64,000 nucleotides of DNA from Alitta virens (GCA_932294295.1 OW028573.1:14776155-14840154); one strand, 5' to 3'. Counted from the stretch's first letter, positions 1 through 13,020 are shown. The notes: a model not told the origin generated them from the sequence alone. Numbers and translations: made by a program.

Positions 1-279
1 AATTCAAGGACAAAAGCTGCAGTCAACTAACAGCTTTTTGATTGCACTACAACTGCGGTTGGTCAATTTGTGTTCTTTCCGCGAAATAAAATTAAGTGCT
101 TGCCTGTCTTTTTTTTTTTTTTTTTCCAGTTGTGCTTGTTATTCAACACCTTGAAGCAGCACGATATGTGACAATTTATATGTATCACGAAGTGTCACAA
201 GGGAGATAATCAAAAAGTTTTTTTCAAAATACACATTGCACTATGGCAAACACTACTTATGAATACAAGATTCAAGATT
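1..279. other. Noncoding AT-rich stretch
   Basis: No open frame, splice-flanked exon or repeat boundary is convincing here. The only notable item is a pure T run at about 110-125 followed by ccag, which looks like a splice acceptor. No exon with a coherent reading frame follows it. Confidence 0.5.
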
Positions 280-1190
280 TAAGATTTTTATTTGTACACA
301 GTATGTAGTAGTTTAATACTGTTAGTTTAGTACATTACATAAACAATAAAAGACATAAGCATACACCCCTTACATATAATTGAAAAGAAAAAGAGGCTAT
401 TTAAATAGGACTGAAATTCAATGCACACAGTGACAAATAAAAATAAAAATTATAATAATAATAAAAATAATATAAACTGCCATCTATTGCATAACTACAC
501 ACTAATATTAATTGCAAAGTTGCTTTTTGTAAAGCTTTATTAAAGGCTTTGACACTAGTTTTACTTTTTTAATGTTCTATTTGCATGTAAACCATAGACT
601 TGGTGCTTGTTCTAGATAACTTTTATTGTATATCTTTGTTGCATGATGTGGTGTCCTTAAATGGTTTCTGTTTCTTGTATTGTAGTCATGGTTTGTTAGG
701 CTAAATAATTCTTTATGGTAATATTTTACTTATATACTTATAGGATATATTCAACAGTGAGCTTTTAACTAGATCATAAAAATTTAATATTTTACCCTTT
801 TTATAGTATGGCTCTAGTCTGCTCTTCTTTTGACATTATAAAGTAACCTAATTGATTTATTCTGTTGTTTCCTCATACTATGTAAATCCTTGCTTTTCAA
901 CATAGGTCCCCAGGCACTTATGGCATACGCCAGAAACTTTGTACATTAAAAACATACACTTGTGTAATTTCGATCTAATTGGTATAATGTTTTTGATCAT
1001 ATTTAAACTATAATTTCCTGCAATAACTTAAGTTAACATATGTTTTACTTGTAGTGTCCATTATAAAAAGTCATCCAACATGATGTCTAAATATTTAATA
1101 CTTTTGACTTGAGGTATTGTTTGCCCATTTAGATCCAGCTTTCCATTGTAATTAACTTGGACAAGGCTATTGATTAACTGTTAATTACTA
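280..1190 (-). mobile_element. LINE 3' end, decayed reverse transcriptase C-terminus
   Basis: Read on the minus strand, roughly 718 down to 586 gives the peptide pieces KELFSLTNHDYNTRNRN and HLRTPHHATKIYNKSYL, in the style of the C-terminal tail of jockey/RTE-like non-LTR reverse transcriptases. Further upstream (around 1150-1080) is a piece reading NGQTIPQVKSIKYLDIMLDD, similar to the conserved segment just after the polymerase domain. Frame changes and stops separate the pieces, so this is a dead 5'-truncated copy. No target duplication was found. Family assignment rests on motif resemblance only. Confidence 0.6.
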
Positions 1191-3740
1191 AGAAAATGTG
1201 TAGTGCACTCTATGAGAAAGTTTTCTCAGATACATTGCAATAATCAATTATCAATGACAAAAGGTTATAGTCAAATTACATGTGGCGTCTCTCGAAGGTC
1301 ACTCATCAGGTTAGTCTTTTCTTTGAACACAGAATCACAAAAGGTAAACAAGATGGACATCACAAAGCATGTCAAAAAAAGGCATGAAAAACTTTCTTAT
1401 GGTACATCCTGTGTGTTTGTTTATTTTTTGCTTAAAGGTCACATGCAAAGCAATTAGCGTTCGTCATGCACTTGGGGCGTGTTTATTATGCTGCGAATCA
1501 CCATCAATATTGTGGAGATGGTGAGTCAAGATTATTCCCATATATCTGCATCATCAAAAGGCATTTGTAACCTTGGTGCAGCTGGGAGCCTTTGCATGAC
1601 AGGCTCAGCCTCCCACTCACAAATCAATGAAGCGAAATGTCTTCGGCTCTGGTAATATGATCAACTCAGCTTCCATCAAATCCATTTGCCATGAATTGTG
1701 CCTGGCGAAATTTCTCCAACAAGATAGAACAAGTGGAATGTCTAGCAGAAAGCAGGTTGCTATGGTCACGTACTGAGTTGGTCCATTCATTCCACTTAAG
1801 TAGCTCAGATGTATTGCCTAATGGACTCGTTCCATTTAAAAAACAATATTGTCTAGTTAAGCTAGCGTTTTGCATTGTAAGATTAAATCTGCACGCGAAC
1901 AGGAGAGCTATCACATTGTATATATGTAACGTTAACATAAATATAAAATTCCTTTGTTTCAGTTTCTTCATGATAAACATGATAAATCTATCCATTTCAT
2001 CCAACAAAATTCTTGTATTCATATAATTCATTTCCTCTGAAATATATTAATAATAAGTATACTGTATATATTTATTTCTCAAATTCTTCATTAATATAAA
2101 TGCTGCTCTAATGAGCGTGTAATTCCAGCAGGTTATATATTGGCAGAGTTGATGTTTGCCTGATAGGATACTTTATGCTAGTATCAGTATTTCGTTAGTT
2201 TATCAATATCGTTACATTGTAATCAAATGTTTAGTTTTTTATATTCATTTAAACCAAAAAAAAAAAACATTTTGCAACATTTCACACCATCCACAACTGG
2301 CTAAAACAGTGAATTCTGGCACATTCTGAGAAGACAAACAGCAAGATTAGTCTGGTGATGATAGAGCACATCAAGGATGAGAAGGGTGATGCTCTGAAGC
2401 AGGGAGGCTGAGCTGATAGATGGGAATGATGGAAAACCTCCTTTGAATCCTCATCATCTATCTATCTCATCCTGACCACATCAATCAAATCTAAATCAAA
2501 TAATTTCATATCATTCAAAATTGACTGATTTCTCCAACTGAAAAACTGTTAAAGCAAAACTGACTCGAGCCTAGTAGTCTGTTCATTGCTTGTGATAGTG
2601 CTTGTGATAGTAAAAAAAAAAAAATTTCAAAACAAAAATTATCAGTTCAACAGAATGCTGACCACTGATCAGTGACCATCACCAGTAAGCCAACTTGATC
2701 ACAGCAATAAAGCTGATGATCGTGAGAAACCATTCCAAATCTAGCATGTCCAGTGCGATCTCAGATTCCCCGAGTTTCCCAACTGGGAAAGTCAAAGTCA
2801 TTTTCCAGGTTTTTCTTGATTTTCAGAATGGATGTAAAGAACAGGGTGGTCAGGATTTGCTGCAATCTATTTACTAAGATATTCCAACCCTTTTCAGGTT
2901 TCCCTAATCACAATTACCTGAAATGACCTTTATAAAATTGAAATATCCTCAATTATTAATTCATTATCCAAGAGTTGGCATTCAATTGCTGGCTTCAAAC
3001 ACGAATACCAAGGCCTCCACAACCAATATAAATGAAGGTTTCTGTTCAGGTTATCTGTCTTGGTCCTTCTGTTCATCAGTCTGTCTGTCTGTCCACCCAT
3101 CTGTATGGTTCTTAGCTGGAGACCTGATTGTTATTGATGGAATTGGGAAGGACTGTCCAGCTTTAGACTAAGGACACATTGAGAACATTTAAAGGAAGAT
3201 AACATCGTCTAAAATGGTCTCCACATCAGATTCTACGAATTGGGATATTTCTCCTACTCCACATCTCGAATATTAGGTAAATTCCTCTCCAGTTACAACA
3301 ATGTACAAGTAGGCATTTCACCATTAACAGACAATGTTTCACAAAACCCAAGTATCAGCAAATCAATTTACGATTTCCTTTCAACATCAAACAAATAACA
3401 AGGAAATCCACTTGTGACAATCAAAATTGATAAACTGGAGGAGTGCTCAACAGCTCTTGATGAAATCTTATCTAAATTAGCCACACGAAATACTACAAGA
3501 TATATCAGTAATGCTGCAGCACCGGTGAAATTTAAATTCATTTAAATTCATGGCCAGTCTCGGTAGCTGTGCTGGATGATTTTCAATTTCAATCAATCAC
3601 CCTCTGATTCTGCGCTGTTTTTTTTTTAAATTACAATATCATAAAGACTGAGCATTTTTAACATAGTGACTGACTCACTGGGGGTTATTCGGTCTACCAG
3701 TAAGCATGTTTTGAAACGTAATGGTCCAGCGAATTGAATT
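1191..3740. other. Intergenic, no confident gene
   Basis: Low-complexity AT-rich DNA. A 121-codon minus-strand frame at 1666-2031 has one hydrophobic segment (FIFMLTLHIYNVIALLFAC) followed by four N-glycosylation sequons, which could be a type II membrane protein exon. However, the opposite strand is open too, there is no good donor site at its end, and I do not recognise the protein. A short direct duplication (aaatttaaattcattt) occurs near 3525-3550. Nothing else could be supported. Confidence 0.45.
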
Positions 3741-3744
3741 TAAC

Positions 3745-4870
3745 GGAATATATATATATATATACTTTTATTGACAAGGAGTGTAATTATATTATATTGA
3801 CATTTGTCAAGGTAAAAGCTAAATAAAATGTGTACAGAAGATAAACAGGTTAAAAAGAAAAAAGTAATGTAACATTTACAAAATGACGGTTGATAACTTC
3901 ATTAAATGTGTTATAGGTTTATAAAAAGGTTCCAGCCAATTCTTTTTGTACTAAACAGCTACCGTAACGGAGGGTATTATCAACAGGGCAGTTATTATTG
4001 ACACTCACATTAGAATGTCAACAACTTTGTTAACAAACTAATTTACGTGTCGATAATACCCTCCGTTACGGTACTTATATATGTATAGAATTTATAATTC
4101 CTAATGTGGTATATATGTAACTAATTTGCATTAATCAGACAATTTATAGATTACTAATGAAATATATCCATTAAAAGCACTTTACTACAACCATTTTCAT
4201 ATTTACAAAATCTATATGTACAATGTTGTATACAGTATGTATATCATTATATGTATTTTTAAGCCATGAAATGTTTTGTAATATTTTAGTGGTACATGAT
4301 GTACATTGTTACATAATGTTGACAGTTGATAATTAATAACAATACTAACAGATGAAGATCACCATGTGTTATTATTCACTTTAAAGAAAGTTTACAATTA
4401 CAAACTATATACATGACAAGTCCTTATGCATCGACATTCACAAGGAATTTTCCAAGGGATTTTAACAACTCAGGCTCGTTTGATTTCATAATGGCTTTAA
4501 CTTTGTCTTCATTGTTCACTTGATCAAAGTTATGAATGTGTACCCTAGCTGATTTAATGAGAGCCTCTCGATGTGTTGAATTATTAATACATGTATGTAT
4601 ACAGTTAAACAATTTGTTTCATCTTCAATTTCGTTCGAGTTACATTTAAGCAAAATCTTTCATCAGCTGGCAATATATATAGGGTTTTCATGTCTACCTG
4701 ATATGGGAGCTTACTCTAAATCTTGCTATCTTGTTTTTTTTGCTGAGACTTTTAATTAAGTATGCTTCTAGTCTATAATCGATTTTTATAAGTTTATATG
4801 TTCTCAGTTTTGGTTTTTATTAATTTCAGCTAATAGAGATTTCTGACTACTCAAGTAAAGTTTGGATCTG
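3745..4870 (-). mobile_element. LINE 3' end (same family as the 6.2-7.4 kb copy)
   Basis: The minus-strand frame at 4424-4612 ends in EPELLKSLGKFLVNVDA, clearly homologous to the terminus EPELLISLGKFLLQADV of the better copy at 6552-7391. Both are followed by a 3' untranslated region ending in a short TA-rich microsatellite next to cttttattgac-like sequence (about 3745-3775 here, about 6250-6275 there). This copy is more truncated and its 3' UTR has been hit by a small inverted-repeat element at 3960-4073. Confidence 0.6.
3960..4073. mobile_element. MITE with perfect 22-bp terminal inverted repeats
   Basis: TACCGTAACGGAGGG... at 3960-3981 is matched exactly by its reverse complement at 4052-4073. 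The 114-bp unit has no coding capacity. If the outermost TA on each side is the target duplication, the element fits a TA-inserting (Tc1/mariner-like) nonautonomous family. It lies inside the 3' UTR of a LINE remnant. Confidence 0.7.
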
Positions 4871-5040
4871 AAAGTATTACTGATGGTATCTAGGTCATGG
4901 TGTTGAGGGTTTATGCTAACTATATGTGCAAAATGGACTTCCAGAATGTGGTTCATATTTCCAAACCAAGTGTTATGGCCAGCAGTGTGGATATCTTTTT
5001 GAGCATTTTGGCATTTTTTCTATATATAACTGAACCACAA

Positions 5041-5076
5041 ATAGGATAGGATAGGATAGGATAGGATAGGATAGGC
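5041..5076. repeat. ATAGG pentanucleotide microsatellite
   Basis: About seven perfect tandem copies of ATAGG, flanked by aaat and caaattc. Confidence 0.9.
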
Positions 5077-5089
5077 AAATTCTTGCCAC

Positions 5090-5285
5090 TAACGTGGGTT
5101 GATTGATGGAGAGAGAAGTCCACACCATGTTGCACGTTTTTAAATGTCTTAATGGGGTCTTTTATTTGCCTCAGCAAGGGATCGCCAATTTAACGTTTCA
5201 TCTGCATGACATCCAGCTGGGATGTTGCTCATGAAGGGTGCAGTCCCGGCCGGGCCCTGGAGTGAACCTGGTTCCTACAGAGGAA
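5090..5285 (-). mobile_element. SINE fragment with conserved core
   Basis: Shares a long stretch with the SINE at 16610-16895: gttgattgatg, ttgcctcagcaa, cgccaatttaacg, catccagctgggatgttgct and catgaagggtgc. On the minus strand the core reads as a GATGAaACGTTAAAttgGCG-type sequence, common to several tRNA-derived SINEs of marine invertebrates (possibly the MetaSINE group; recalled, not checked). The tRNA-like head is incomplete here. Confidence 0.55.
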
Positions 5286-6240
5286 CAGCGTCATGCATAT
5301 AATTTATATAGAGACAAGTAGCTAATTTCAATCTGTAAATTCCCTGACCATTGAGCATATAGTAGCGGGCTAGCAGCACTTGACCATTGTCATGACGATT
5401 AGCATCTACTTTTCTTTGTTGTCTTTTGAAGGCAAGTCCAATTAAGGCCAGCTGCACAGCCACACTAACTGAATTACTGGTTTCATTACCTAAGACAAAT
5501 GCTGAACAACCGCCATGTTATTACAGAGCCCCAAAATTTATGTGGCTTCAGCACTGTCCCAATTTGTTCTTAAAGAGGTTCACAAAGGTCAAGTGAAAAC
5601 TACCTCATCAGCATTTTTGGCACAATAACTATTATTCTAGACTTGCTAAAGGAAGATGTGAATTGCACTAGCCTGGCAGCAGCCCTGTAATTTTCTGTGG
5701 TATTTTGCAACAGGTTGAATAAATATTGTCTGGACAGTATACACAGGTCAGTGCCAACTATCATCAGTTCATATCATTTAAAATGAGTCATTCAGTAATA
5801 ATATTAACAATTTTAAGAAGCAAAGGATAAAAACGTGTGCCTATATAATCACGCGAAAAAATATAAAGACTGCTGTATGAGGGCAATGCTTGCTTGGCGA
5901 GATTTGCACAACCTCTTTTCATCAGGAAACCTTCATTGAAGCAACCACTTAATACTGGACCCTTAGGCTTTATATGTGATTAATAATTAATTAAATTCTC
6001 ACTTCGAGAAATCTAAATTTGCCAAAACCCCCAATTGCTAAATCAACTTAAGAGCTCTGCACTGAAATGCGTTGAATGCAAACTCAATTTCCTTTAGTAA
6101 ATGAAGGAAATAATCTTGAAATAATCTTAATAAATTAAAAATGCCATGATACAACTCGGAAGACTTCTAGTAAGCCTTCCTATCATGTGGGAAACAAAAC
6201 TGATGGTTTGTGTGAGCCTCTAAATCTGAAAGAAGTAGCA
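5286..6240. other. Intergenic, nothing recognised
   Basis: Mixed AT-rich sequence with no frame longer than about 60 codons that looks real, and no repeat boundary visible by eye. Confidence 0.5.
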
Positions 6241-6244
6241 TTAC

Positions 6245-7391
6245 GTATATTATATATATAGATTTTATTGACATGTAAAATATCATAAATGATACATATG
6301 TCATTCAGTTAAAAGATAACATGAAAGAGACATTAATGTAAGTACAGAAAGCAATAAAATTTCAATAATCAAGGTTCCAGCCACCAAGTTAACTTATAAT
6401 ACGTGTTTAAAATCCACATACACAATAGAAAAAAATACAAGCCGCTAATAAAAACATTTCACTCTCAAAGTCCAAAACATGACAAGCACATCATAACTAA
6501 TAAACTAATAAACTAAATTAATAACTGTGTGGATACAGGAGATGGTTTTCTCTACACATCGGCTTGAAGGAGAAACTTTCCTAAACTAATTAATAACTCA
6601 GGTTCCTTGTTTGTCATTATTGCTGTAAACTTAGTTATATCATCTAGAGACAAGAAGTTGTTAATAAATTTAGTTGCATTCAAAAAAAGGTTAACACGGT
6701 GTTGCTCATTACCAGGACAGACAATCAAACAGTGAATTTCGTCTTCTACAAAGTTTAACGTACACTTTTCACATATTCTATTTGGAGCAGGAATTATTGG
6801 TTTATGGTGTCGACCTGTTTCAATCTTCAGGCTATGTGAACTTGTCCTAAATCTAGCTATTTTAGTTAACACTTTGCGAATTTGTTGCAATTCAAGATAA
6901 GGTTCTATTCTACAATCAGTTTTAAATAGTTTATATGTCCTAAGTTTTGGTTGTTGTGAACTGTCATTTATTGCATTTATAAGTCGCTCATGTTCGGCTT
7001 CATAGAGTCTTAGTTTCACTGTGTTAGAGATATTATCAATGTCAAAGTTTCTGAGGTTACTAATATCATATTCAATGTTGCAGTTATTTAATACATGACA
7101 CACTTTACTGAACCAGTTATTTCCATTTACTGCATTCACATAAATTTCCTTCTGAAAATTTAAACATTTCTTAAGTAAACTGTCATCAGGTGCTCTTTCC
7201 AATCTTATCCAGTAATTCACCATTCTAATTTTCTGTCTGACATGCAATGGGAATCTACCTGTTTCACCATAGACTGCTAAAGATGGTGTTTGTTTTCTAA
7301 CTCCTAATATGTTTTTAAGATATGCAAGTTGTATATTGTACCTTCCAGTTCTCCCACATACAATGGAGTTCTGATTACACTGACTGAACAT
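6245..7391 (-). mobile_element. LINE 3' end, reverse transcriptase C-terminus with zinc knuckle
   Basis: The minus-strand frame 6552-7391 (279 codons, uninterrupted) contains ILGVRKQTPSLAVYGETGRFP, followed by a charged region and then ICEKCTLNFVEDEIHCLIVC. This is the C-terminal tail of CR1/L2/jockey-like RT ORFs, including a zf-RVT-type Cys-x2-Cys...His-x3-Cys knuckle. The polymerase core itself is absent, so the copy is 5'-truncated near 7390. The 3' UTR runs to a TA-rich tail near 6250. The long clean frame suggests a fairly recent insertion, or that a related full-length copy exists elsewhere. Confidence 0.75.
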
Positions 7392-7597
7392 TTGAAAGCA
7401 CTTTACTCAGAATACTCCATGTTACAACACATTTTCACTTTGTACCTACACGAATTGCACATCATATTCTTGCAATATCTGTCCTTTATTTCTACTGAAA
7501 TAGCTAATTAATATATTTGACTCCACAACAGGATAAGATACAACAATAAAAGGAGGACGCTGCAAATTACTTGTTGAATTATTCAACAGGGAAGACA

Positions 7598-7634
7598 GCG
7601 CCATCTGATGGTTTTTTAAGAGTTGCTTAGCAAC
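7598..7634 (-). promoter_or_regulatory. CTCF-like core next to an RFX X-box-like palindrome
   Basis: On the minus strand 7611-7598 reads CCATCAGATGGCGC, 13 of 14 positions to the animal CTCF core as I remember it (CCASYAGRKGGCRS). At 7622-7634 GTTGCTTAGCAAC is a 6-1-6 palindrome of RFX half-sites. No promoter or gene start could be tied to them, so both are pattern matches only. Confidence 0.25.
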
Positions 7635-7659
7635 CGACACAAAAGCTTCCAAAGGACGA

Positions 7660-10600
7660 GATTCTAGGGAGTAGAGGGACCTAGTTCAATACCTGACTTG
7701 ACTTGCAACATCCAACCAACTTACATTTTTGTATTTCTGCTTATTCACCACCAATTCAAGCAAACATCTTGTCCAATCAGAATCACATGTAAGCTACGTT
7801 TCTTTGGCAACAAAAGGCTCTTCTAACATCTCCCAAAATTGTTTTCCTCATCAGACCAAAGACAAAATCACCATTTAATCATGTTCGTAAACAACAACGC
7901 TTTGAATTATAGCAATGTGGGAGACAAAGGTCATTTTGCAGCAAAATAAACAGTTCTGAAGGTTATTAAGCCACAGCATTTTTATCAAACATTTACATAT
8001 TTATCTACCTAACCCTCGAGTCAAAAGTAAGACTAAAGCAACTCAAATTATTTTGAGAAAATTTAGTTGCCTATCTTAATTATGTGCCATCATCATATGA
8101 ACATAACAAAAAACAATATATTTTTCTAATTTCTTCTGAGTTTCTTTCATCTTTTTTTTTCATAGAAATAAAAGAATATTAGTAACCTATCCACAGTTCT
8201 AGGCACAGCATCCAGGTCTAGCATAACATTCCTCTGGCTCTGATTGCATCAGAAATGCCAATATATGGCGTCCAAGAGTTAGGGCAGCTTATACAGAAGA
8301 ACTGGGTCAAGGCATTCAATAGCATAGGCTTCTATGTTTGACAGTTGATGAGAAATTGTTACAATATTCAGCAACATTATTCTATATCATACAAACTATC
8401 AGTAAAGAGATTTATCCCAGTGTAATAATACATTATTGCTCACAAGAGTCACTGTGTATTGATGTCCATTTTGTATTTCCATCAAGAACATAATATATTG
8501 TCTCTTCATTGTCTGAATGAGGCTGGTCTGAAACTTAGACCATTATATGACAACTTGCATCAGGCAGAGGCAGGTGTAGTGCCTTGATAAGGTTGGGAAT
8601 CAGCACAATTTACCCCTTGAGATGGGTTCTTTCCGTGCCTTACTACGCAATACCACAAAAACCAACAATACAAGACTGTGAAGACACTACTGAAAATGTA
8701 GTTCTCAAGCGAACGTGTATAGCTTGAATTTGATCCTACCCAGGTCATACAACATCCCACAAGCCTTACCTATCCTTAAAATAGAGCTTCTACATCTGTC
8801 TATAATCAGGAAGTCTATGATGGCCCATTTGTGGGATAAATACATTTTTCCAACACCTTGGCCATATTTCAGCCGCACACGACAAGGTCTAAATTAACGA
8901 GGGGAAAAACAGATATAAAAGAAAAAAGGCCTTCAAAAAAGCTGCTGGATTGAAACCTCCGCCTTTGAAAAGCGGATCTAAATCGGTCTCCTGTTGCACA
9001 GAGCTATTCATCTTTGGTGGGGTGAGGGGGAGGAGGGTGATTCTAGCAGCCCCTGATATCAGAAAACCCTGGCCAATATGTCTGCCAACCAACCATCCAT
9101 CAATACACACGTCAGCATTTGCCCAATATCCCAGAACAGAAAAAAAGACAGCTAGGCTATGTGCCAGCCAATGTGAAGTCTGCCTCTATCGGCAAGTCTA
9201 GATCCCTGGGGCTTGCTTCCGCACTCACAGCACAGGAATGTGTCACAGCCATAAAATATTTCCAATAGCCTGACACGATGTCTCTGTAATATGTCTAAGA
9301 TTATTAGATAATACTTACCTCAATCACTTTTAGACAGCTTACAGCTACTGCTAGCGGTATAACATATATTGGATATAAACTAAATTTTGCATGTGACCTA
9401 AAACTACATCCATAGCTCCTTTCCCACAGATATATATGCCACACAGCAAAATATCCAAGGTTTTTCAAGGGTTTTTTAAATACAACATGAAAAGTTCAAA
9501 AGCATCAGGGCCCCATTATAAATTAGAGAATAAAAGATTCAAGAAATCCAGGATGGAATATTGAATACATTGTACCTCTCTTAAAACAATATTGAAACAA
9601 GAATGATTGTAAACTTTTCTTACAAGGTTTACACAAGTTTCCAAGTAGAAAAATAGAGGTTAGCTTTCCAGAAAAACAAACTACCTTTTTTGTAAACATC
9701 TATATATGTTTCATAACTTGCATGTGACCTTGGTATAATTCATTTGCAGCAATCTCAATTAATCCCATTGACTATTCGGTTTCCGTTACAACTCTCACAA
9801 TCATGCAATCTCCTCTTTTCCTCTCTACAATTGCTCCTCAATCATGAGGAATTTTCATAACTTCCTTAATTGTAATATGATAATCAAATTCCTTCTGTAC
9901 ATATCATGCATATATATATGGAAGTACAATGTACTAATAATCCACTTGACATCAGTATGATCATAATTATTAGGACAACTAGCATTGTAGAGATAACATT
10001 GATGTTAGTTAAAGACTTAAAGTTTAATTTTAAAACTATCCAGTAAACGGTACAGACAGCCAGGTGAAATTCACTATGTTGTTAACACAATGTTTCTCAA
10101 TGTTATCAATTGGTAAGGTCATCTTCTAATTTAGTGTTAACAATTTTCCTCAATGGTAAGGTCATCTTCAAGTTTTAATTGAGATACATAAATTTATGTT
10201 CCCTTGCACAAAGATATAGCATTACTGTGTAATGTACATATATTTATATAATTTAAAAAATTTAGTGCATCACCTGATGAATTTCACTTACATATATTAT
10301 CATTTTCACGATGATGCCATATCGTATCATTAGAGTTTCGAAAATGTTGTGCATTCATTATATGCCATCATATGCCATTTTGTATTAATCTTCACTGAAT
10401 TAAACCCTACACTGGAACACTGCGCAATTTAATTGATTGTCTTTTTCCAAATACAACATGGCTTGAAATAGTTTGTACTGTAAATAGCTCAACAATATAT
10501 GGAAGCCAACACAATTTCCTGAAGCCTGGAGTGCGAATAGTTTTCATATTTGACTTGTATTGCAGATATGATTACTATTGGCTCAGTGCAACAGACTAGT

Positions 10601-12180
10601 TCCCATTTTTTATTTGTGACATTTTTTCTCCTATTGCTTCTGAAATTGCATTTATATATAATGATCAAGTGCACTCCATACCCCCCAGTTCATGGTCAAA
10701 TTGTGTTTTTATGTAGTTTTATGTACAATTCAGTCGTGTAGTGCAGACTCTACAGAGCTTAAATTTGTCTCAATAATATTCATTTCCATATAAATGACAG
10801 TGAGGAAGTCCATATTCATATTTCGAACTAAGTATGTATTGCTCTAAGGAATGTGAAGTATTTTTCTTCGGCTGTTTACTGCAATTACGTGGCACAAATA
10901 TTAATTAATATATAACACTGAAGTTGAAGTTAATCAATAATTCACAAATCAAACTAGACAATGCAGCTACGAGCATGATGAGGAATGTAAAACATTTATT
11001 AGTCCAGTAATCTACCACAATTAAATGGCATGTATAGCATTACAATATACATAGTACATATATATAACAAAAAAGCCTTGACAAACTTATAGTACCATCT
11101 TATTTTGGCCCACAATACTTTTGTGTGACCCAGAATTACCATGTGATTATAAGGCAGAAAATTCAAGGCAGCAAAAAAATCTGACTTTTTAACTTATTTT
11201 TTAGGGCATGTCAGAACCTTTCTGCAGGTAACGAGAAATGGAAAGCACATATCAAAATACTTTAATATACATATGTATATTATGACAGCTGCTGAGTAAC
11301 ATTTTCCAAGAAACTAAGCACTTTACCTCAAAAGGTTTAATACTGCCATTGTCTCCCTTAAGTTGTTTATCATGTTTATGCAACCTAACTGCTAACTGTA
11401 ATTTACAAGTTACCTGGGCGATTTCTATAATAATCAATAATCAGCTCATGAATAACTAGTCTTCTGTCCATCACCTTTTATTCAACCACCTGATTTGCAG
11501 CTTGGAGGGGTAATTATATAACTCAATTACTGAATCATGAATTTACCTGAACTACCAATGGTAAATGTCACTTTCATTCATGGTCACCATGGTTACTAAT
11601 ATACCGTTATACTGACGTTAGATATTCAAATATACCATATATAGTCAGTTGTGTTCTCTTGTAAATGCACAATTCATGCAATGTACATCTAATCATTTTA
11701 GAATGAGCCTGAGCCAATATGGGACTCTAATTCAATTTTAACCATAACTAGAGCCTTACGGGGCTGAATCCAGAAGGTGGTGATATTGTACATGTAGTGG
11801 GTAGAGTGTTAGTGATAGAGTACTACCAGATGGGGCTAGACATCGTTTGATCCTTTACGATTCAATAATATTACGATAAATTGGTAACGATAAATATAAC
11901 TAATTGAGAGTTAATCACTCAATGCAATTTTCGAATGAGTGCAACATTCTCAGCGTAATACATTTTTGCAGCTAAGAGCAATTATCAGATGGGTTCAGTC
12001 TTGTCATTAAAATTATATTAAAATGATTAAATTACATTCACTCTTGGCACACCTACAGTGGCATGCTCTCAACAAAGCTCAAGTGCAATTAAAACATTTA
12101 TACAAGTCACATGTAAATTGTCCCAATTTTAATCATCTGGTCTGTCATTTTAATTGAAAGACCTAGTAATTGCATTTCTT
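7660..12180. other. Long gene-poor stretch
   Basis: Apart from the candidate exon at 8560-8735, no coding sequence is supported. The region 8900-9200 is less AT-rich and open on both strands, but neither translation has recognisable features. There is a short TA run near 9910-9920 and AT-rich DNA throughout. Cryptic introns of the flanking minus-strand gene could lie here. Confidence 0.4.
8560..8735 (-). CDS. Candidate last exon: transmembrane segment and short tail
   Basis: A minus-strand frame preceded by an acceptor (tgggtag at 8742-8736) encodes about 58 residues. These include one hydrophobic helix (IFSSVFTVLYCWFLWYCVV), a basic stop-transfer RHGK and a short polar tail ending GTTPASA before TGA at 8560. 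This looks like the C-terminus of a single-pass membrane protein. Its start phase (1) matches the end phase of the signal-peptide exon at 14571-14673 on the same strand, so the two could be ends of one gene, but no intervening exons were found. The protein is not recognised. Confidence 0.2.
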
Positions 12181-12239
12181 GACAGGCCTGAAAAGGTGGG
12201 ATCCAATTGGATCGAATTCGCGGTGTTTCCCGCCATTTG

Positions 12240-12435
12240 TGCGGCTTGGGCCACAGGCCTAAATGGGTTACAATGAACTCGTCATCAAGTCAAATCGTCA
12301 CCTGGCGAAGTCGTCAACAAAAAAGTCAGGTCGTTAACTAGGCTGGCAAACTCGTCATCAGAGCTGGTGACGTCGTCAACGGATTGGTTAACTGGTCGAC
12401 AGATTGGTAAACTCGTCATCATAGCTTTCAATCAA
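12240..12435. repeat. Cluster of degenerate GTCGTCA / ACTCGTCATCA motifs
   Basis: Roughly nine CGTCA-containing words (aactcgtcatca, gtcgtcaac, atcgtcacc and similar) occur within about 190 bp, spaced about 15-25 bp, far above background for this AT-rich DNA. Terminal repeats were not found. It resembles the subterminal repeat blocks of the elements at 17360 and 27783, but could be a decayed minisatellite. Confidence 0.4.
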
Positions 12436-12940
12436 AGTGTGACAGCCTGATAAATCTGATAATCAAAGCGAAGCCACGATCACAACAGCTGCATCAGCAA
12501 TTATTGTCAATTGTCATACCGGTTAATTGAAATTAAGCTTGACACTTTCAGCTTGATATCCACTGAGGCTATTCATTTGAAAATGTTCCTGAATGTTCCA
12601 CTCTCTCACATCTCATCCTCTGACAATATCCTGAAAGCTTGCTTTCGCAACCTTCTGGATAATAAGATAAATCTATGCAATTATTATCTAATACAAATTA
12701 CACCTCAATGTGTCCTCTTAATAATTAATCTAATGAATTATGTCACTTAGGAAGTTTTCCAATGAATTATTTATAACCCCGATTACTGCTTATAAGAATT
12801 CAATATCTAATGATTATCACTTTTAAGAGCACGTTATCTTATTATTATAATTATCAATTTCATAAGATTATCATTTTATGTCAGTCAAAAGCAACATTTC
12901 AAACAATTACTGATAATGGTACATGATTTTTTTCCCTCAG

Positions 12941-13020
12941 CTGTGAGTTCTCTAGAATATGTTCCGGACCATGAAACAATCGTTGAGCATGACATCCTGG
13001 TTCATCCTAACAGAAACGAG
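12941..13020 (+). CDS. Candidate internal exon of an unknown gene
   Basis: A good polypyrimidine acceptor (tttttttccctcag) precedes an 80-bp segment that ends in GAG before a GTACAT donor. Only one of its three frames is open, reading VSSLEYVPDHETIVEHDILV then HPNRNE, with natural amino acid composition. Entry phase is 1 and exit phase is 0. No neighbouring plus-strand exons could be identified, and the protein is not recognised. Confidence 0.3.

Noticed and set aside
1691..2031. Overlapping open frames on both strands near 1.7-2.0 kb
   Set aside because: The minus frame has a hydrophobic stretch and sequons, but neither strand has splice signals or a recognised domain, so neither is called.
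8889..9201. Opposing 73- and 83-codon frames near 9.0 kb
   Set aside because: Locally higher GC opens both strands; no splice borders or recognisable sequence.
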